The position numbers and the translations under genes are program-made. Below the pieces are notes generated by a model. It searched no databases. It was not told the DNA's origin and saw nothing but the letters and a program-made list of their open reading frames with translations. Source: Trichosporon coremiiforme (lineage: Eukaryota; Basidiomycota; Tremellomycetes; Trichosporonales; Trichosporonaceae). From it: a DNA stretch of 64,000 nt. Location: NCBI GenBank assembly GCA_039545355.1, contig BCJJ01000005.1, forward strand, positions 1,549,008 to 1,613,007, read 5' to 3'. How positions within the stretch are numbered: position 1 is the first letter of the stretch; every line of letters begins with the position of its first letter. Positions 9,842-20,995 of this stretch are shown here, piece after piece.

Positions 9842-12035
9842 TCAGCCTGGGACCAGATTTTTCCGCACAACTGTACCCTGGGAACAGTCTCCGGCACGCA
9901 TTCCATCGTCCTTGGCTCGTTTCTTCGCCATTCGACTACTCGGCCTGCAGACTGAGGCCCTCGACCCCGAATGACCGCGGGTAACGGAGAAATGGCCTCG
10001 GGCTGCGGGCGCTGACGCGCCCTTGCCCTCGGCGGACACTTACACCAAAACGCAATCGCGATAAGCAGGTACAGGAGCATGAGCACGACGCCCTCCATCC
10101 AGTTCGACCTTCCGTCGGCGAGGGTCTGGTTCACGATAAGAACACTGAAGAAGAGCACGACGGCCTCGAACGGGTCGAACAGCATCGTCATCGGCTTGGA
10201 GATGCACCACGCCAGCAGCTGCACGACGGGGATCACGAACATGGCGACTTGGATCGAGGAGCCGACCGCGACGGCGATGGAGAGGTCTGGGGTTAGCGAT
10301 GCGGGCGTAGCGAGGAGCTCGTGGCCGCGAGTACATACCAATCTTGTCCTTGACCGACACGGACACGGCGGTGAAGTGCTCCGCGGCGTTGGAGACGATG
10401 GGGAGGAGGATGAGACCGACAAACTCGGCGGAGAGGGAAGGGTTTGACTCGACGAGGCCGTCGATGGCAGACACCATGAACTCGGCCGTGACACCGACAA
10501 TAACGGCAGTAACAATCATCATCATGATAGTGACGGGGATGTTCATCTGGGGGATCTCCTCGTCGTCCGAGTCGGCCGAGCTCGAGGAGCTGCCGGACGA
10601 GTGCGACAAGGTGCGGTCGAGCGCGGTGCCGTCCGTGGCGGTCGTCGTGGCCGTGGAGGTTCCGGGCTCGGACTTGACGGCGGCGGCCTCGACGTCGGCG
10701 GGCGCCTTGCGGCCGGGAACACGGATGTGGCGACGCACCCGGCGAGCCTTGTTCTTCACCCTGTGGGGGACAGCGGCCATCTCGGGGCCGTACGGCGTGG
10801 AGAGCGACACCTCCTCATCCTTATAGAGAGAGGCGTGGGTCCACATCTGTTGTTAGCTCGCTCCACCACGATGTTCAGCCTTTGGCGTATTCACCTGGAA
10901 GACGAGACTGGAGCAGTAGATGACCAGAAGAATGACCGCGACTCCGTGCGACATGGACAGGATGTCCTTCCGCTCGACCTCCTGCGTGAGGCGCGCGTCT
11001 CCGTTTTGGGTGTTGCTCGAGTTGATCGAGAAGTGGAATGCGGAGGGAATCAGGACCGCAATGACCGACACGAGGAGCAGGGACGCATTAAGCTGGCCAA
11101 CCGTGCCCTTGACAGTCTGCTCCGAGTACTTGATGCCGCCCGCGAAGAAACACATGCCGAGCACGAGGAGCAGGTTCGACAGAATCGAGCCAATGAGCGA
11201 AGATTGCGTGACCGCAATCTCGCACTTGATCAGCGCGATGATGGCGACGATGAGCTCGACGGCGTTGCCGAGTGTGGCGTTGATTAAGCCGCCGAGTGTC
11301 TGGCCAACACGCATCGCGACCTCCTCCGTCGAGAAACCGAGCAGACCAGCGAGCGGGATGATAGCGATGAAGTTGACGCAGAACACGGCTGTGTCGCTGA
11401 TCGACTTGTTGCCGCCAGACTTGACGAAGTGCAGCGCCCAGCCGACCGGGATGAAGACGAGGAGCACGTTACTATTGTCAGCACGCTAGTGACTAGTGTG
11501 TCGCGTGGTAACGTGTTAACCGCGCCGCGCAACAGGCAGACGCATCTCGCAGTGCCTGCGGCCCTGCTCACACTCACATCCAGCTCGAGAAGAAGAACGC
11601 CTTGATACTCTGGAGGAAGGTCGGTGCCGGACCGACCTTGCGCTCAGGCGTGAAGAGGTCGGACATGACGCGCTGCACGGCGGGCATGTCCTCCGTATTC
11701 CTGCCGGCGGGGTGCGTCCTCCGGCGGCGGGGGAGCTGGATCGGGCCGCTGTTCTCCCTCACGGCGGCCATGGGCTGGGTCGAGCTCCTGACTGGACGCT
11801 GTTGCGGAGAGAACTGCGCCGACGGAGCGGGGGGAGGTGCGAGGTATCCATTCTCAGCGGGGGGAGCGTTGATCGCGGGAGAAGGGGCGCCGGCGGGGAT
11901 GGAGGCAAGAGGCGAGGAGGTGTGAGGAGAGGGGTTGGAGTTGGAGTAGACGGTGTCGAGGGGGGGAACGTCGGCGTCCTCACCGACGTTGGGGGTGCTG
12001 AGCGGCGACGCGCTGAAGGGGGCGCCGAACGACAT
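9842..12035 (-). CDS. vacuolar-type Ca2+/H+ antiporter (CAX/VCX1 family)
   Basis: Exons 11578-12035, 10895-11471, 10339-10846 and 10044-10286 join in frame; a short fifth exon is needed after a GTAAGT donor at 10043. I could not fix its acceptor, and 9842 is the stop reached by the most likely frame. The first 140 residues are Ser/Pro-rich and cytosolic. Then come about 11 hydrophobic segments with the two CAX repeats: GQTLGGLINATLGNAVEL (c-1) and GLILLPIVSNAAEHFTA (c-2). A large hydrophilic acidic loop (SSGSSSSSADSDDEE) splits the halves, as in fungal VCX1. The family exchanges cytosolic Ca2+ (or Mn2+) for vacuolar H+ and is a calcineurin-linked Ca2+ buffer in yeasts. Intron 3, between KDKI and DLSIAVAVGSSIQV, restores the conserved c-2 tail. 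Confidence 0.92.
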
Positions 12036-12512
12036 AGCTGCGAATCTGAATCTGTAGGTAAGGAGAGACTAAAGTTGGAAAGAGAAGGTCAGAAGCAGGT
12101 AAATAATGGAGCGGCACGGAAGCTTGGCGAGGGGAGTGTGCAAGCTTTACGTAGTGCGAACGGGCGCCCAGCCAGACAGCCCAAGCAGGCAAACCGTACG
12201 ACCCAGGATGACGGGTCGATCTGCGGGACTGCATGTGGTGTGGTGCCAGACCCGCGGGAGGCTGAGGGAGGGTTATAGAGAGGGTGTAATAATAGCTCGG
12301 TCGCAATGCCAAGACCCAGTCGGATGGTCTGCGGTTGGTTCTGCGCCGAGTTTCCCCTGGTGCTTTGCCCAGGTCGTAAACAAATAATCCTTTTAATAGG
12401 GTAGGGCAGGGATCGAGGAAAAATAGCATGACTGCCCGAGTTTGGTGCCTGAGCCACCGATCGGTACTGCTCCACCAGCCCGTTCGAGTGCATGAGTGGG
12501 GTGGTCCAGACG

Positions 12513-12552
<40 letters not shown>

Positions 12553-12844
12553 GCCGCTGGATCTGCAAGCGAGCACCTGCAAGCCAATCAGTACGCCTCC
12601 GTGACGTTGCGCCCCCGACAGCCCCAGCCTGGCCCGCCAGATCCGTACGATCCGCGCGATCACCACTGCCAGGTCCGACAACCCGAGATCTGCCCCTCCC
12701 GGCCACCTCACAGCAAAAAGTCAAAAGGTCTAAGCACATCTCTGATGCATGACGCATACTTCTCGTATAGTGACAGCTCGACCACGCGAGTTTCCACAGG
12801 CGCCACACCTTTCTTGCTATCCACAGGCTCCTCAGTGAGCCAAC
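12036..12844. other. promoter region of the exchanger gene
   Basis: Upstream (minus-strand sense) of the exchanger ATG at 12035 and downstream of the penta-EF-hand gene. It contains the CA microsatellite and pyrimidine-rich leader sequence close to 12060. No gene is supported. Confidence 0.4.
12514..12550. repeat. (CA)n microsatellite
   Basis: About 18 perfect CA units in the spacer between the exchanger promoter and the 3' end of the penta-EF-hand gene. Such tracts are length-polymorphic by slippage; nothing suggests it is translated. Confidence 0.95.
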
Positions 12845-13598
12845 TACGACGGCGCGTCCAGCATAATGTCCATCTGAAAGTCAGCTCAGGTTGGCCGTTA
12901 CAAGGAAGCTGCCACAACGGCCGCTTCCAACTGCTCCGCAGCCAGTGCGGTCCCCCATCACACTCACGTACGAGTTGTAGTCCATCGTCGCACGCCCGGT
13001 ACCGTTCGGGTCAAAGTTGCGGAACGCCTCGGTGTAGTGCTTGACCGTGACGCACGCCATGAGGAAGCGGTCAAAGCTGATACCCGTGTTCTGGTTACCG
13101 CCCGCCTTGGGCGGGGGTGCGAAGCGCTTCTCGAGCTTGCGCACCATGTCGCCCGGCAGGCTGAACCCAAAGCCCTCGAGCGCGTCGTGCAGCTCGCGAC
13201 GGTCGATCAGCCCAGACTGGTCCTGGTCAAAGCGGCCAAAGATGCCGTGCCAGTCCTGGATGTAGCGATACAGTCCTTCAAACTCCATGAAGTTGATAGA
13301 TCCAGAGCGGTCGGTATCGAAGATGCTCATGAGCTGGAGGGTCAGCTAGATCGAAGGCGAGGCGCGTAGCTTGGCTGAACAAGGCGCAGCACAGCCAGCC
13401 AAAGGTATCTCACCATCTTAACGCAGTCTTCTCTCGCCTCCATAGTGGCGTCCTTCTCCAGCAGGCGCTGCAGATCATAAGAGCTCAGCTGACCAGTGCG
13501 CGACGAGTCGAACTGAGTGAACCTGTTGTCAGCGGGATCTAACATGAGACACGAACAGTGCACGAAGCTCCGCCTCCTCGTTCGTGAACTGGGGTTGT

Positions 13599-13630
<32 letters not shown>

Positions 13631-13823
13631 CTGGGGAGGGATGCTCTGCTGGGAGGTGCGGTGGTTCAGGTGCGGCGACTGCTGGTGCTGCTGGTACTGC
13701 TGCTGTAACTGCTGAGCAGCGGACGGCTGACCGGGAGGAGGCGACTGGTACTGGCCCTGGCCCTGGTAAGACGGCTGGCGGCCTTGCTGGTGGTATTGCT
13801 GGGTCGGGCTCTGCTGCGGGTGG

Positions 13824-13871
<48 letters not shown>

Positions 13872-14341
13872 TGCTGGGGTGGCGGCTGCTGGTACATCTG
13901 CTGCTGTCCAGGAGGAGTGCTGTGGCCCGAGTACTGGCGCTGAGGCGGAGGGCGCTGCTGGGGGTGGCCGCCAGCGTACTGGGGCGGCTGTCCTTGCTGG
14001 TACATCTGCTGGGGAGGCGGCCGTGCCGAGTACTGCTGCTGCCTGGGCGGGAGTTGGTTCGCCTGAAGAGGCTGCTGTTGCGGCTGCTGGGCCTGCTGCT
14101 CGGCGAGGGCCTCGTCGCGACGCTTGGCCTCCTCCTCTGCACGCTTGCGGGCGTAGCGCTCTTCGTAGCGTCGGCGAGCCTCTTCACTGACGCTGCCGTA
14201 CGGGGACGGGGTGGCCATGTAATTTGAACGAGGGATGGGGTTGCGTTGAGTGGGAGGTTGAGGCGAAGAAGTGTCACGCATTGCTCGATCGCCGATAGCG
14301 AAAGGAGAATCGCCTCCAGAGGGGCGACCAAGGTAGGCCAT
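12845..14341 (-). CDS. penta-EF-hand Ca2+-binding protein with polyQ N-terminus (ALG-2/Pef1-like)
   Basis: Four exons (13557-14341, 13414-13522, 12968-13333, 12845-12874) give 429 residues. The first 250 residues are Gln/Pro-rich with coiled-coil-like charged sequence (RRRYEERYARKRAEEEAKRR) and an uninterrupted run of about 17 Gln. The C-terminal 170 residues hold five EF-hands: FTQFDSSRTGQLSSYDL, IFDTDRSGSINFMEFEGL, RFDQDQSGLIDRRELHD, a degenerate fourth, and NFDPNGTGRATMDYNSY. The layout matches fungal Pef1/ALG-2 homologues, which dimerise through EF5 and bind Ca2+. EF2 and EF3 have full D-x-D-x-S-G loops, so they should bind calcium. The last exon is only 30 nt. The first intron uses an unusual GTTCGT donor but restores ALF-TQFDSS exactly. 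Confidence 0.93.
13822..13873 (-). repeat. CAG/CAA trinucleotide repeat coding polyglutamine
   Basis: An almost pure CTG run on the plus strand, interrupted once by TTG, encodes the longest Gln run in the penta-EF-hand protein. Shorter CTG clusters flank it (about 13595-13630). It lies in a disordered region, so length changes are likely tolerated. Confidence 0.9.
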
Positions 14342-15625
14342 GTTGTTGGACCGGGTGGTCAGCGGGGGCTAATGTTGACGACGACGGCCAAAGGCGTGGA
14401 GGGCGTGGAGGGCGTGGAGGCGCGTGAGGGGTCAGGCGGTGGGTGAGGCTGGGGCCAAGCCACGAACCGTGGGCAGAATTGAGGACTGAGGAAAGCGAGG
14501 CTAGGCGCTGGCGGAGGCTCTGCGGTGAGAGGGTCGTGCGGGCGGCAGATTGCGGTGCGAGTGAGATGCTCGGGTCCGCTATGTCCTCTTCTCAATGATC
14601 TGACCTTGATGGGATGGCGTGTATTGTCGCGCGATTAGGCCGGAGGAAGGATGGACGATTGATGAAGAGGAGTGAGAATGAAGAATGAAGAATGAAAGGA
14701 GGATGATGATGGGCAGATGGACGCGAAGGACGGATGGATGGCAGGCAGCCAGTCGGTACGGAGGGGCTTCGGGCTACGAGGGGGTTAGTTACGGCGTTGC
14801 CGGGTGCAAGTAAGATGTCTAGGTCCCAGGCCAGGGTCGGGGGCACCGACGGGCACGCGACGACGACGACGAGGACACGCGGTCTTGCGGGCGTGTGGTG
14901 CGCGAGTGCGAGCTTGCGAGGGATGCACGCGTATGATTCTCGCCGTGGGCGGTGTCTGAGTCTGAGTGAGTGACTGACATGGCCCGTCCCTCGACCGCTC
15001 GCGGCTCTCCCTGGCGCCCTGGACAGCATCTCCGTCAAGCTCTTAGTCTTGTCACGGCAGGCCGCCTGGAGCCCTTCCGCTGCAGTGCCAGACGATGCCG
15101 GTCCCTCGCCGCCTCCACCGATTCACCACCGGCCCGGATGGCACCACGCTGACGCCAGGTTAGGGTCACGGCCTAGGCTAATGCTAGTCATGCTGGGCAG
15201 GCACCCCGCCAGAGTGGCAAACCACCACACTGTCGTCATTAGGCAGCCGTGCCTCCCGCAGGCCTGGCAGCCAACCCCAATCCTCCATCACGACACGTGG
15301 CGGCACGCCTAAGTTGCCGGATGGAGAAGGGACTAAGTGAATCGGTGACGGCCCATGGCAGTGCGTACGGCGCGCGCTGGCTGGCTGGCTGACTGCCTGG
15401 CTGGCTGGCTAGCTGGCGCTGGCTGACGGGTGGTAGAACCACTATGGGACGCAGCATTTGTCTCAGGGCTGCCCGATCTAGAGCGCGCGCCACGACGCTC
15501 AGCGCTGTGTCCACTCTGTTGACAGTCCATTGCATCACCTACCCAATCCTTCCTCAATCTCCTTTCCTCTCTATAATCGTCCACTTCGACTCATCGCAGT
15601 CGTAACACCACACTCTATAGACACC
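14342..15625. other. divergent promoter region between penta-EF-hand gene and SEC14
   Basis: A 1.28 kb spacer feeding two genes that point away from each other. It includes a GGCGTGGAG triplication near 14394-14422, GGCT tetranucleotide repeats at 15376-15427, and a CTCTATAATC TATA-like element about 50 nt upstream of the SEC14 ATG. No supported gene. Confidence 0.4.
15376..15427. repeat. imperfect GGCT tetranucleotide repeats
   Basis: Two blocks of CTGG/GGCT units separated by GACTGCC, about 200 nt upstream of SEC14. It is low-complexity DNA; whether it binds a factor cannot be told. Confidence 0.8.
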
Positions 15626-16775
15626 ATGGCCTCTGTGAGTTACCCGCACACGCACATACACGCACCCATCCCATCGCAGCGCTGACAGTGCACAGGCTCA
15701 GACTGCTGACCCCCTCTCGGGACACCCCGGCCACCTGTGAGTTTCCATTTCCAACTTTCCCGCGCCTAGGTTTACGAGGTTCAAGACGCCGATGTCGGCT
15801 CCGCAACCTTGCTGCTGCTCGCACCCACACGGACGCACACGCTGACGTACCAGCGACGCCGCCCAGGAGGCTGCCCTCAAGCAGTTCCGCGAGGAGCTCA
15901 TCGCCGAGGGCCTCTACCCCACCGACCTCGATGCCGCCATCGCCGCGGTCGGCTATAACCGCTACGACGACCAGACGCTGCTCCGCTTCCTCCGTGCGCG
16001 CAAGTTCGACATTCCCAAGGCCAAGCTGATGTGGGCCGAGAACGAGAAGTGGCGCAAGTCGTTCGGCGCTGACGACCTCGCCAAGTGAGTGCTGCGCCGA
16101 TCGCCGACTGTGCCGCGTGCCGCTACGGTGCCGCCGGCGCGTGTCAATGCATTCGCCGAAGCTGACTTCTCCCACAGGAATGGCTTCGACTACAAGGAGG
16201 CCAAGGAGGTTGACAAGTACTACCCCCAGTTCTACCACAAGACGGACAAGGCCGGACGACCCGTCTACATTGAGCAGCTCGGCAAGCTCGACGTCAACGC
16301 GCTGTACAAAATCACGACTCAGGACCGCATGCTGCAGCACCTCGTGTACGAGTACGAGACGTTCCTGTCTCAGCGCCTGCCCGCCTGCACCAAGGAGTCT
16401 GGCCAGCTCGTCGAGACGTCGTGCACGATCCTCGACCTGTACAACGCCGGTATCTCGACCTTCTACAAGGTCAAGGACTATGTTTCGGCCGCCTCCTCGA
16501 TCGGTCAGAACAACTACCCCGAGACGATGGGCAACATGTTCATCATCAACGCGCCGTACCTGTTCTCGACCGTGTGGTCTCTCGTCAAGCCCTGGCTCGA
16601 CCCCGCGACGCAGGCCAAGATCCACATCCTCGGCAAGAACTACCAGAAGGAGCTCCTCGAGTACATCCCCGCCGAGAACCTCCCTGCCAACCTCGGCGGC
16701 ACGTGCAACTGCGCCGGCGGGTGCTCGCTCTCCAACGCTGGCCCTTGGAACGTCGTCGCCCAGCAGGGCGCCTAA
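15626..16775 (+). CDS. SEC14: SEC14-type phosphatidylinositol/phosphatidylcholine transfer protein
   Basis: Four exons (15626-15634, 15696-15736, 15854-16084, 16178-16775) give 292 residues. The first exon is a 9-nt micro-exon (Met-Ala-Ser). The N-terminal CRAL-TRIO-N helix bundle contains LLRFLRARKFDIPKAKLMW. The CRAL-TRIO lipid-binding domain follows, with GRPVYIEQLGKLDVNALYK, a YYPQFYHKTDKAG entry, NYPETMGNMFIINAPYLFS and KIHILGKNYQKELLEYIPAENLPANLGGTC. These match yeast Sec14, which swaps PI and PC to couple lipid metabolism to Golgi secretion. Length is typical (about 300). Tremellomycetes carry several Sec14 paralogues, so the symbol names the family member that fits best, not proven orthology. 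Confidence 0.93.
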
Positions 16776-17050
16776 TCTTCTCCCCCAGGTATAATGTAGA
16801 CATGAGCATGTGACTTGTACGATCCGATTTGACCATCTCACATAAAATGCATGCTGTTATTAATCGCGCGGAGCGAAGTGCGCAGCGTGGCGAGGAATGC
16901 GTAGCTGGCGAAGCGTGCAGCCAGAGTTGCGCGTAGCTCGAGTCTTTCTAGTGTCCTGTCGTTCTTGTCGGTGTCGATGTTGTTGTTGCCCCCTCTTGGC
17001 GAAACCGTCTTTGGGGTCGGTGTGACGTTGTTCACCCACGGTGGTGACCA

Positions 17051-18608
17051 CTACTCGTGGCGTGTCGCACGTTTCTTGTTCGGTCTCTTCCTCACGAGCG
17101 CCGGGTCAAACTCCCCATCCTCATACGTATTGTACCTGATACCCCACATGGCGCCAGCCCTCCTCCTTCCCTTTTCCTTCTCATACAACCCGCAGGGGTT
17201 GCAGAGCACCATCCTCCTCGTTCCGGGGAGAGAGCCCATGCGCCAAGTCACGTTCTTCCTGGCTGCCTGCTCGAGGTGGCATTCGCCACAGACGCGCCGG
17301 ACGGCAATGTCGTCGCCATACGGGGCCCGGCGGTCGTCGGTATACCAGATCTCGCTTTGGGGGTGGCGGAGACCCGCCGAAGAGGCGGCGATGATGTCCG
17401 CGAGGAGGGTGAGGGGTTTCTGAGGCGGAGGGCCTTTCAGCACTCGGCCTGAGAGACGGCCGAGATCATACGAGGCGCTGGAGCGGGGGAGAGAGGTGCT
17501 GGTGGAGGGGTACGAGATGGCACGGCGTTTAGCAGGAGGAGCTCGAGACGGCTCAGTCTGGAGGGAGACAGCGCGCTTCTGGGCACGAGCGCGCGGAGGA
17601 GAGCGGGGGAAGGAACCGGGTGTCCAGTCGCTGTCCGAGTCGGAGTCCAGGGATCGCTTGCGTCCCACCGTGAGCTCGCGCTCACCCCTCTCACTCCTCT
17701 CGCAAGCGTACATGTTCTCTTTGCCCCGGTCGTAGGCGTCGTAGTCGTGGTCATTGGGGCCAGTGTGGCAGTCCGGGTACCACTCCGAGCGCACAGGACT
17801 CCTCATCTGCCCAGCATACCTAAACCCAGGTCCGACCCTATGAGGCGAGACACACGCCACCTGCCCCTCTCTCTGCGGAGACAACATCTGCTCTCTGAAC
17901 CGTCCCTCGACGCCGGCCGTCGCAGGGTACAGCGTGTAATCGCTCCGCAGACTCAGGGTGCTCGAGGCGGAGGGAGGTTCAGCCCATCCGGGCAGATCGC
18001 GCGGTCGGATCGTGCCGTTCACTTGATACGCCACGGTTTGCGCGGGCGGGAGGGTCGGGTTGATGGTGGAGGGAAAGGTGGGGAGGCGGTGGGCGGGCAT
18101 CTGAGTGGGATCGAAAGGCGGCCCGAGGACGAGAGGGGCGCCGAGACCACCGAGAGCCCCAAAGCCCCCAGTCAGGCCGTCGAGCGAGTCGACCCCCAGA
18201 CCATCCCCCATCTCGCCCTGCTGTCCCTGCTGTCCTTGATAGACGCCCCCAGCCTCACCAGCGCCGCCGACTCCACTGTGCGAAGTGTGAGACTGGGCCG
18301 ATTGGCCGCTGTTCCCGGAAGCGCCGCTGGGGGCGGGGTGGACTTCACCCGGGGAAGCGGGGAGGTGGGGAGAAGGCGCACTGAGGGAGTAGTCTCCCGG
18401 GTTGGTCGAGAAACTGGGACTCCCCGTGAGCGGGGGAGGGAGCTGCCTGTCGTCCCAGAACAGGACTGCGCTCAGCCCGCTCAGAGCTGAGAGTCCCAGA
18501 CTGGCTGTCAGCGCGCGTGGGTGCAGCGTCAATGCGCGGGGCTTGGGGCGGTTCAGGCTGGGCGGGGGAGTGGGGAGGGCGGTCGGGGGTCGTTTGGGCG
18601 TGACGGGG
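17051..18608 (-). CDS. GATA-type zinc-finger protein, 5' exon not resolved
   Basis: The large exon ends at TAG 17051-17053 and is open back to a strong acceptor (CTAACATCCCAG) ending at 18609. The start codon therefore lies in an upstream exon I could not fix, or at an internal ATG near 18211. Most of the protein is Ser/Pro/Gly-rich and disordered, with a bipartite basic patch (PPAKRRA). About 80 residues from the end is a GATA-like finger: CGEC, then a 25-residue loop containing VTWRMGSLPGTRRMVL, then CNPCGLYEKEKGRRR. Classical GATA loops are 17-18 residues, so the loop is enlarged, but the Trp-Arg and CNPCGL signature are retained. This suggests DNA binding and transcription control; the target is unknown. 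Confidence 0.78.
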
Positions 18609-18828
18609 CTGGGATGTTAGCGGCTGTAAGAATGGGAGGGGACTTGTGTAAAGGCGCTTGAGCTTATGCCACTCGCACACGATGAGAGACGATGGACGGG
18701 AAGGCACAGTGTTCGTGTGGGTGAGTGTATGTGCTGCGTTCCGCTGAGCAGGCAGCAAGGACAGTCTATGCGCTGTGCGGAGAGTCATCAAAGCACATCT
18801 GCGGTGTCCCGCGGACAGGCCATCAACG

Positions 18829-19459
18829 TTAAGTCGATGAACGTTGGTTGTAGCAGCACCATCCACGCTGTCGTGGCCTTCGCCTACGCCTCGACACCCA
18901 CGTCAGGCTTACGACCGTGTCGCTGTCGCTGTCACTCTCGCCCTCGGCGTAGTAGAGAGCTTTGATCGGACTGGTCGGCGAGAAACTGAGCAGATAACTA
19001 AGATCACTGCCTGGGAAGCGGGCAGGCGTAACCGGCGGCGACACTGTCATCAGCGCTGATCACACTCATCAGCGCAACACTTACTGGTTGTCCGTTGACG
19101 CTGATGAAGTGTGTGTTGGCGTCGACAACGTCGAGTACGAGACTTATGTGAAAGAGGAAGCTGGCGAAGACGACAAAGCCACTTTTGAAGCGTCCCAAGT
19201 GGTAGAGGAAACTCGCCGGGCTCGGAGACTCCAGGAGGCTGTCAAGGAGGCTGGCGAGGGCTGAGCGAGGGGCCACCTGGGGCTGAGACGGACAGCAGAC
19301 TGCTTTGGGCAGGTTGGCGGGTGGTTCTCGGCGTAAACAAAGACGACGGAGCACGTCGTCTGTAGGAGGTGACCGCACGTCTGATAGCAGATGAAGGGCC
19401 AGGAGGTGGCAGAGGTCGCCCGAGCACTCTGAAGCGTTGCAATGGCTTGAGATGGTCAA
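18829..19459 (-). other. possible minus-strand coding segments, unresolved
   Basis: Two adjoining stretches look coding rather than random. One (about 19080-19280) reads SFLYHLGRFKSGFVVFASF, then FHISLVLDVVDANTHFISVNGQP, including a hydrophobic segment. The other (about 18840-19045) reads FPGSDLSYLLSFSPTSPIK then YYAEGESDSDSDTVVSL. A GTAAGT donor and a CTGATGACAG acceptor separate them, but the phase does not join the two frames, and I found no ATG. They could be exons of a gene upstream of the GATA protein, its missing 5' exons, or a relic. Confidence 0.25.
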
Positions 19460-20995
19460 TGGACAGAACGGCTGGGGTCTGCTCGCACCGAGTCGTCTTA
19501 ACCTTTACGATAAAACTACCTCTTGCGATCGATCACCAGCGGACGGCTCATTCTGACAAAGAGATCATGTGCGTTCATGAAGCTTTCGCACCGGCGGCGC
19601 TGGTTCAGCGCAAGGATGTCTCGCCTACCACCATGTCACTGTCTCACTGTCTCGAACCTTGCTGTGCGCAAACCACCGGCGTGCAGTTACAGACCATGCA
19701 ATTACTGCTCCTCCATCGGCAACTGCAGGCTGCGAGGTCGCCAAGCCCGATGTGCGCTGCTTCCCGGCGTGTTCCGGCTGCGTCACACACACACTTGGCC
19801 ATTATCTGCAGCCATTGCCACACTGGACTCAGGCACGCCGCGCACAAGCGACAGTGAGCCAGCAAGCGACAGCGGCGTGCAACGTGGTGGCGTGTGTGCG
19901 CCGTGCACCTCTGGATACTCTGGCTGCAACAGCGTACGTGCAGCCGGCGGCATTGGTCTCGCATAACTCGTTTAGGAACGGGCCCGGGACGGAAATAAAC
20001 CAGGAAGTCAGACAGAGCAAGGCATCGCACACACCGCACTGGTAGTGTCTCGAGCCAATCTCCTGCCACGCACAGCGCATGGCCCAGAGCACAAAGCACC
20101 GGTGTGCCAGTCTCGGCATGACGGGGTGACGAGCATGGCGCCGATAAGGCTTTATGCTGGAATCAGCCAGCAGAGCACCGAGCACTGGGGATGGCGACGA
20201 GCCCGTTGAGCCTGCCTCCAGCTGTTTCGGAGACCGAAGAGGCTGGCTGGTCGGCTGGTACCTCTGGCAGTCCGAGCAACCCTGACTACCGAGATGAGCA
20301 GGCAGACAGCACACAGGCCACACTGCCTTGAGACTGCAACGCAGGCCAGCTGCTGCGCAACTGCGGTATCCGACATTGAGCGCAGCTGGAGTGATGGCAT
20401 CAGAAGACAGTGTGAAACGCCACGGACCTGGCGCCACGCCTCCACGACCACACCCACACACAGCGCACTACGGTTGGCTCACAGGGCATGCAGCACACTG
20501 CAACTTTCAGGTTGGCCATCTTTTCAGGGGTGGCGAAAGGTGGAGGTGCGAGATTGTCGGCTGTAAGATTGTCCACGTGGTCTATGTCCGACAGCCAGTT
20601 TCGCAGCGCAATTCGGTCCCCCCACATACGGCGCAGGACTGGCCGGCCCAGGCTGCAGGCGAGGTTTCGACGTTGAACGGCGTCGTTGCTCGCTCTCCAT
20701 CCGTCGAAAATCTCGTGCGTACACAGGCATAGCGACGGCGAAGGAGTGCTTGCTGACATTATCGCGACGACGCCCGACGACGACACACGAACTGCGCGCT
20801 TTTCCATCTCGAAATTATCTTCACTCGACTCCTAACGCCGACTGAATCTTGCGACCCGCGAAACTTTGGCTTGATTGGCTCGTTCTGCCCTCGAATTGCT
20901 GCACGCCTCGACTCGACCCGCCCGATTGATTGCGCTGTGTTGTTGGATCTGCTTCTCTCTCTGGATATCGCGAAACCACACACCAACAGGCCAAA
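19460..20995. other. intergenic, promoter of RPL9 at right end
   Basis: No supported gene. Several open frames on both strands overlap one another with no splice or domain support. The last 100 nt before the RPL9 start carry a pyrimidine-rich leader (TTGTTGGATCTGCTTCTCTC), as is common for ribosomal-protein genes. Confidence 0.35.

Noticed and set aside
9340..10043. Reading through the last exchanger exon past the GTAAGT at 10043 as coding
   Set aside because: The extension is Arg/Ser-rich, unlike any CAX C-terminus, and a strong donor sits right after the last helix.
15615..16841. 408-codon minus-strand open frame
   Set aside because: Antisense to SEC14, whose exons are firmly supported by the CRAL-TRIO motifs.
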